Positions 31,758-34,754 of a DNA stretch of 34,754 nucleotides are shown piece by piece. The notes under the pieces were generated by a model. It saw only the letters and a list, made by a program, of their open reading frames with translations. It was not told the origin of the DNA and searched no databases. Source of the stretch: Cucumibacter marinus DSM 18995 (GTDB taxonomy: Bacteria > Pseudomonadota > Alphaproteobacteria > Rhizobiales > Devosiaceae); assembly GCF_000429865.1 (NCBI RefSeq), contig NZ_AUCR01000017.1:1-34754 (forward strand). The letters are read 5' to 3'. Position numbers and translations under genes: made by a program. The stretch's first letter is position 1. Every line of letters starts with the position of its first letter.

Positions 31758-32204
31758 TCACTCGTCCGATGCCACCTCGCCTTTCAGCGTCGCCTCGTCC
31801 GGGGCGATCCAGAGTTCATTGGTCTCGATCACGCCCGAGGCGGGGTGTTCGACCGTGACCGTCAGCGTTTCCGCTTCGGCGGGCAGATCGATCTCGCGCG
31901 TATAGGCCAAAGGGGTCAGCACCTGGATACAGGCGCCCTCGATAATCTCGGGCGTGATGGTCACCTTCGCCGGCGGGCCGGGATCGACTGAGAAGTCCCC
32001 TTCCTGCCAGCATCCATTCGGGGCGGTATAGGTGTATTGCAGCATGACGCGCCCTTCTTCGGTGCGCCAGGCGACCTGTACCGCCTCGGGCGGCGGGTTC
32101 ATCACGTCGATTTCGGCGTCGCTCGCGCCTGACCAGATCACGCCGCCGATCAGGGCGGCGGCGACCAGCACGACCAGCAATACGGCCAGGATTCGGGTGA
32201 GCAT
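31758..32204 (-). CDS. Membrane-anchored hypothetical protein (148 aa)
   Basis: Start at ATG 32204 with GAGG 5 nt upstream; the ORF stays open to 32411 without a site. One N-terminal hydrophobic segment (MLTRILAVLLVVLVAAALIG) serves as a signal anchor or uncleaved signal. A periplasmic beta-rich part follows, with QVAWRTEEGRVMLQYTYTAP, two cysteines (NGCWQEGDF and EGACIQVLTP) that could form a disulfide, and an acidic tail. I recognise no family. Divergent from the ABC-F gene across about 248 bp, in which I see nothing specific. Confidence 0.65.
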   Translation of the reverse strand: MLTRILAVLLVVLVAAALIGGVIWSGASDAEIDVMNPPPEAVQVAWRTEEGRVMLQYTYTAPNGCWQEGDFSVDPGPPAKVTITPEIIEGACIQVLTPLAYTREIDLPAEAETLTVTVEHPASGVIETNELWIAPDEATLKGEVASDE

Positions 32205-32452
32205 ATTTGCCTCGTCATTGCATTGTCTGCAGCAACCTGCCCCGGCACCATCGTCCCGGCAAGCCCGCCCAACCCGATCTGTGCTGACAATCGGGCAATC
32301 GCCCTCACTTGCACGTGAGCCGGTCCCGTCCGGATTGCGCGGGCGTAACGCCCATTGCAGTTGCGGCGCGAAACGCCTATCTCGGGGCGCGCGCCGCCGC
32401 CCCGCGTTCAACCCGTCCGTTCAATCCCCTCAACTGCCCTCGCGTTCCCGCC

Positions 32453-34411
32453 ATGCTGACAATCACCGATATGAGTTTTCGCATCGAGGGCCGCTCGCTC
32501 TTCGAAGACGCCTCGCTGGTGTTGCCCGCGGGCTCGAAGGCGGGTCTGGTGGGCCGCAATGGCACGGGCAAGACAACGCTGTTCAAGCTGATCCAGGGCG
32601 AGCTGACCCCCGAGACCGGCGAGATCACCGTCCACAAGCGCGCCAAGGTCGGCTCGGTCGCGCAGGAGGCCCCTTCGACCGAAGACAGCGTTCTCGACAT
32701 GGTGCTGCATGCCGACGCCGAGCGGCGTGACCTCATGTCCCGCGCCGACACCGAAACCGATCCGCATGCCATCGGCGAGATCCACACCCGGCTTGCCGAG
32801 ATCGATGCGCACACCGCAGAAGCCCGCGCCAGCGCCATTCTCAAGGGGCTCGGCTTCGACAAAGCGGCCCAGGCCGGCCCTTGCTCGGCCCTGTCGGGCG
32901 GCTGGCGCATGCGCGTGGCGCTTGCCGCCATGCTGTTCGCCGAACCGGACCTGTTGCTGCTCGACGAACCGACCAACTATCTCGATCTCGAAGGCGCCCT
33001 GTGGCTCGAGCGCTATCTCGCCACCTATCCGCACACCGTGCTGCTGATCAGCCACGACCGCGACCTTCTCAACAAGGCGGTCAGCTCGATCGTTCACCTC
33101 GACAAGGGCCGGCTGACTTTCTATCGCGGCAATTACGACCGGTTCGACGCCCAGCGCCGGCTGCAGATGGAGATCGTCAACAAGACGCGCGAAAAGCAGC
33201 TCGCCGAAATCGCGCATATGCAGTCCTATGTCGACCGCTTCCGCTACAAGGCGAACAAGGCCAAGCAGGCCCAGTCCCGCCTCAAGCGGATCGAGAAGAT
33301 CAAGCCGGTCGAAGCGCTGTTCGACGAAGACGCCCTGCCCTTCTCCTTCACGCCGCCCAAGCGCACCGTCGCCGCACCGATTCTCAGTTTCGACGATGTT
33401 TCAGTCGGTTACGACGGCAAACCCGTACTCTCGAAGATCGACGGACGCATCGATCCGGAAGACCGGATCGCCCTGATCGGGGTCAACGGGAACGGCAAAT
33501 CGACCTTCGCCAAGCTCCTGGCCGGTGAGCTCGCCCCCATGGGCGGGGTGATGCAAAAGGCGCGCAAGCTCGAGATCGCCTATTTCGCCCAGCACCAGAT
33601 GGACATGTTGAAGCCTGGCGAGACCCCGCTTCAGCATATCGAGCCGCTCACCCACTATGACAGCGAGGCCAAGCGCCGTTCGCGCATCGCCCAGATGGGC
33701 CTGCCGACCTCGCGCATGGACACCGTCGCCTCCAAGCTTTCGGGCGGCGAGAAAGCGCGCCTCCTGATGGGGCTCGTCACCTTTTCGGGGCCGAACCTTT
33801 TGATCCTCGACGAGCCGACCAACCACCTCGATATCGACAGCCGCGATGCCCTCATCCAGGCGCTCAACGCGTTCGAGGGCGCCGTCCTGATCATCTCGCA
33901 TGACCGGCATTTGATCGAAGCCACGGTCGACCAGCTCTGGATTGCTGCCGAGGGCACCATCACCGTGTTCGACGATGATCTCGAAGGCTATCAGCGCATG
34001 CTGACCAATCCCGGCGGCATCGCCGAGGGCGGCACGCCCGGCATCGGCGGCAATGGTGGTGGCACCGGGACGGGCCGTGGGTCCGGGAACGGGTCCGGCG
34101 ATGCCTCGGGCGATGGCGTCCCGCGCGACCGCAAGGCCGAGCGTCAACGCGCCGCCGCGCTGCGCGAGGAAACCGCCCCCTTACGCAAGGCCATCAAGGC
34201 GGCGGAAGCCGACATGGCGAAACACCAATCCGCCCTCGACAAGATCGACGCCAAGCTGGCCGACCCCAAGCTCTATGAAGGCGACCCTGCCGAAACGGTG
34301 AAACTCACCACCGAACAGGCCCGCCTCAAATCCGCCCTCGAAGACGCGGAAGCCCAGTGGCTCGAAGCCAGCGAAGCGCTGGAGGCAGCGGAAAAGGCGC
34401 AGGGCGTTTGA
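32453..34411 (+). CDS. ABC-F family ATPase (Uup-like) with a Gly-rich linker
   Basis: A soluble, ribosome-associated type protein with two ABC domains and no membrane segments. Start at ATG 32453 (MLTITDMSFRIEGRSLFEDA); in-frame sequence upstream to 32309 lacks a site. In the 652 residues, Walker A1 GRNGTGKT is at 34-41, signature LSGGW at 147-151 and Walker B LLLLDEPTNYLD at 167-178. The interdomain P-site linker helix region is about 240-300. Walker A2 GVNGNGKS is at 343-350, signature LSGGEKAR at 429-436 and Walker B LLILDEPTNHLD at 449-460. A Gly/Ser/Thr-rich linker (about 520-555) leads to a C-terminal coiled coil as in Uup. Members act on stalled ribosomes or in genome stability; the exact role here is unknown. 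Confidence 0.92.
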   Translation: MLTITDMSFRIEGRSLFEDASLVLPAGSKAGLVGRNGTGKTTLFKLIQGELTPETGEITVHKRAKVGSVAQEAPSTEDSVLDMVLHADAERRDLMSRADTETDPHAIGEIHTRLAEIDAHTAEARASAILKGLGFDKAAQAGPCSALSGGWRMRVALAAMLFAEPDLLLLDEPTNYLDLEGALWLERYLATYPHTVLLISHDRDLLNKAVSSIVHLDKGRLTFYRGNYDRFDAQRRLQMEIVNKTREKQLAEIAHMQSYVDRFRYKANKAKQAQSRLKRIEKIKPVEALFDEDALPFSFTPPKRTVAAPILSFDDVSVGYDGKPVLSKIDGRIDPEDRIALIGVNGNGKSTFAKLLAGELAPMGGVMQKARKLEIAYFAQHQMDMLKPGETPLQHIEPLTHYDSEAKRRSRIAQMGLPTSRMDTVASKLSGGEKARLLMGLVTFSGPNLLILDEPTNHLDIDSRDALIQALNAFEGAVLIISHDRHLIEATVDQLWIAAEGTITVFDDDLEGYQRMLTNPGGIAEGGTPGIGGNGGGTGTGRGSGNGSGDASGDGVPRDRKAERQRAAALREETAPLRKAIKAAEADMAKHQSALDKIDAKLADPKLYEGDPAETVKLTTEQARLKSALEDAEAQWLEASEALEAAEKAQGV

Positions 34412-34440
34412 GGCCAACTTCCAACCTAAACCCTACCCCG

Positions 34441-34640
34441 CGCCCTCACCCTGAGCCCTCATGGTGAGCTCGTCGAACCACGAAGGGCGAAGGCAGGGCG
34501 TTCTGCCATCCTTCGAGGGTCGCGCCGCTGGCGCTCCCACCTCAGGATGCGGAGAGAGAATTTTGACGCTGCCCCCCGCCTCCCCTCCTTCGTCACCCTC
34601 GGGCTTGCCCTTCGACAGGCTCAGGACGAGGGTCCATGAT
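34441..34640. repeat. REP-like intergenic palindromic repeats
   Basis: Three related GC-rich units lie between the ABC-F gene and the next leftward gene. About 34443-34490 has CCCTCACCCTGAG with AGCTCGTCGAACCACGAAGGG. A second unit at 34507-34549 is bounded by CATCCT and AGGATG. A third at 34595-34633 is bounded by ACCCTCG and CGAGGGT and contains GCCCTTCGACAGGCTCAGGA. The theme 'CCTGAG...CTTCGA' is that of the dispersed intergenic repeats common in alphaproteobacteria. No open reading frame is credible here. Confidence 0.7.
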
Positions 34641-34684
34641 GAGGTGGCGCACGGGAAGAGGGCGTGTGGTGGAATAGGCCGCCG

Positions 34685-34754
34685 CTACGTTGAGATGCGG
34701 GGCCACAGATCCTCCCATTTCAGGTTCATGCCCTCGATCAGGTCGAGTTTCCAT
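34685..34754 (-). CDS. 3' end of an unidentified leftward gene (5' part outside window)
   Basis: On the minus strand a frame is open from the window edge to a TAG at 34687-34685, encoding the last 22 residues of a protein (WKLDLIEGMNLKWEDLWPRI then ST). It reads as real protein (Trp, Leu, Asp-rich amphipathic segment), and the stop lies just outside the repeat region. Too short to identify. Confidence 0.5.
   Translation of the reverse strand, partial: WKLDLIEGMNLKWEDLWPRIST

Overview
The window is GC-rich DNA from an alphaproteobacterium, most likely of the order Hyphomicrobiales. A Devosia/Pelagibacterium-like host is my guess from the gene families present (DUF2793, DUF1127, DUF2938 and the '[11 protein letters not shown]' small protein), not something the sequence proves. 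Coding density is high. Many genes overlap by GTGA, TGATG or ATGA, so several translationally coupled operons are visible.

Region 1 (1 to about 4087) looks like the right end of an integrated mobile element. It carries small charged hypothetical proteins, a small membrane protein and a leftward tyrosine recombinase (P4-type integrase). About 300 bp outside the integrase start is a degenerate tRNA-Ser-like 3' end (about 4060-4087) that probably marks the attachment site. No gene is convincing between 3764 and 4444.

Region 2 (4445-18660) is a surface-polysaccharide locus. It has a GT2 glycosyltransferase, the complete dTDP-L-rhamnose pathway (rfbA, rfbC, rfbB, rfbD), and a 901-residue protein that joins two GT2 domains to a C-terminal sulfotransferase-like domain. 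An ABC-2 exporter pair of Wzm/Wzt (KpsM/KpsT) type, a DUF2793/beta-helix protein, a polysaccharide pyruvyl transferase, a GT4 glycosyltransferase and a second large GT2 protein complete it. No Wzx or Wzy is seen. The simplest reading is an exporter-dependent, rhamnose-containing polysaccharide that may carry sulfate and pyruvyl ketal groups, i.e. an acidic O-antigen, capsule or exopolysaccharide.

Region 3 (18661-25732) holds an AT-rich spacer and an exported caspase-fold protein that has lost the catalytic cysteine. Next come a DUF2938 membrane gene broken by an apparent short deletion, a DUF2147-like secreted protein, a YfcG-type glutathione S-transferase, a TauE/SafE permease, an omptin-type outer-membrane protease and a molybdopterin oxidoreductase.

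Region 4 (25733-34754) is a small-molecule export and housekeeping stretch: a DHA2 drug exporter divergent from a MarR regulator, a DUF305 membrane protein, and a Gdx/SugE guanidinium exporter preceded by a clear guanidine-II (mini-ykkC) riboswitch. It continues with a LysR regulator divergent from a DUF1127 protein, three small hypotheticals, ndk, an ABC-F ATPase with an unusual Gly-rich linker, REP-like intergenic repeats and the 3' end of an unidentified leftward gene.

The most notable observations are the riboswitch with a 9-bp alternative helix reaching the start codon, the GT2-GT2-sulfotransferase fusion, the cysteine-free caspase homologue, the deleted DUF2938 gene and the omptin with a 15-bp tandem duplication near its active site. 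I did not find a wholly new multi-gene system that I could defend.
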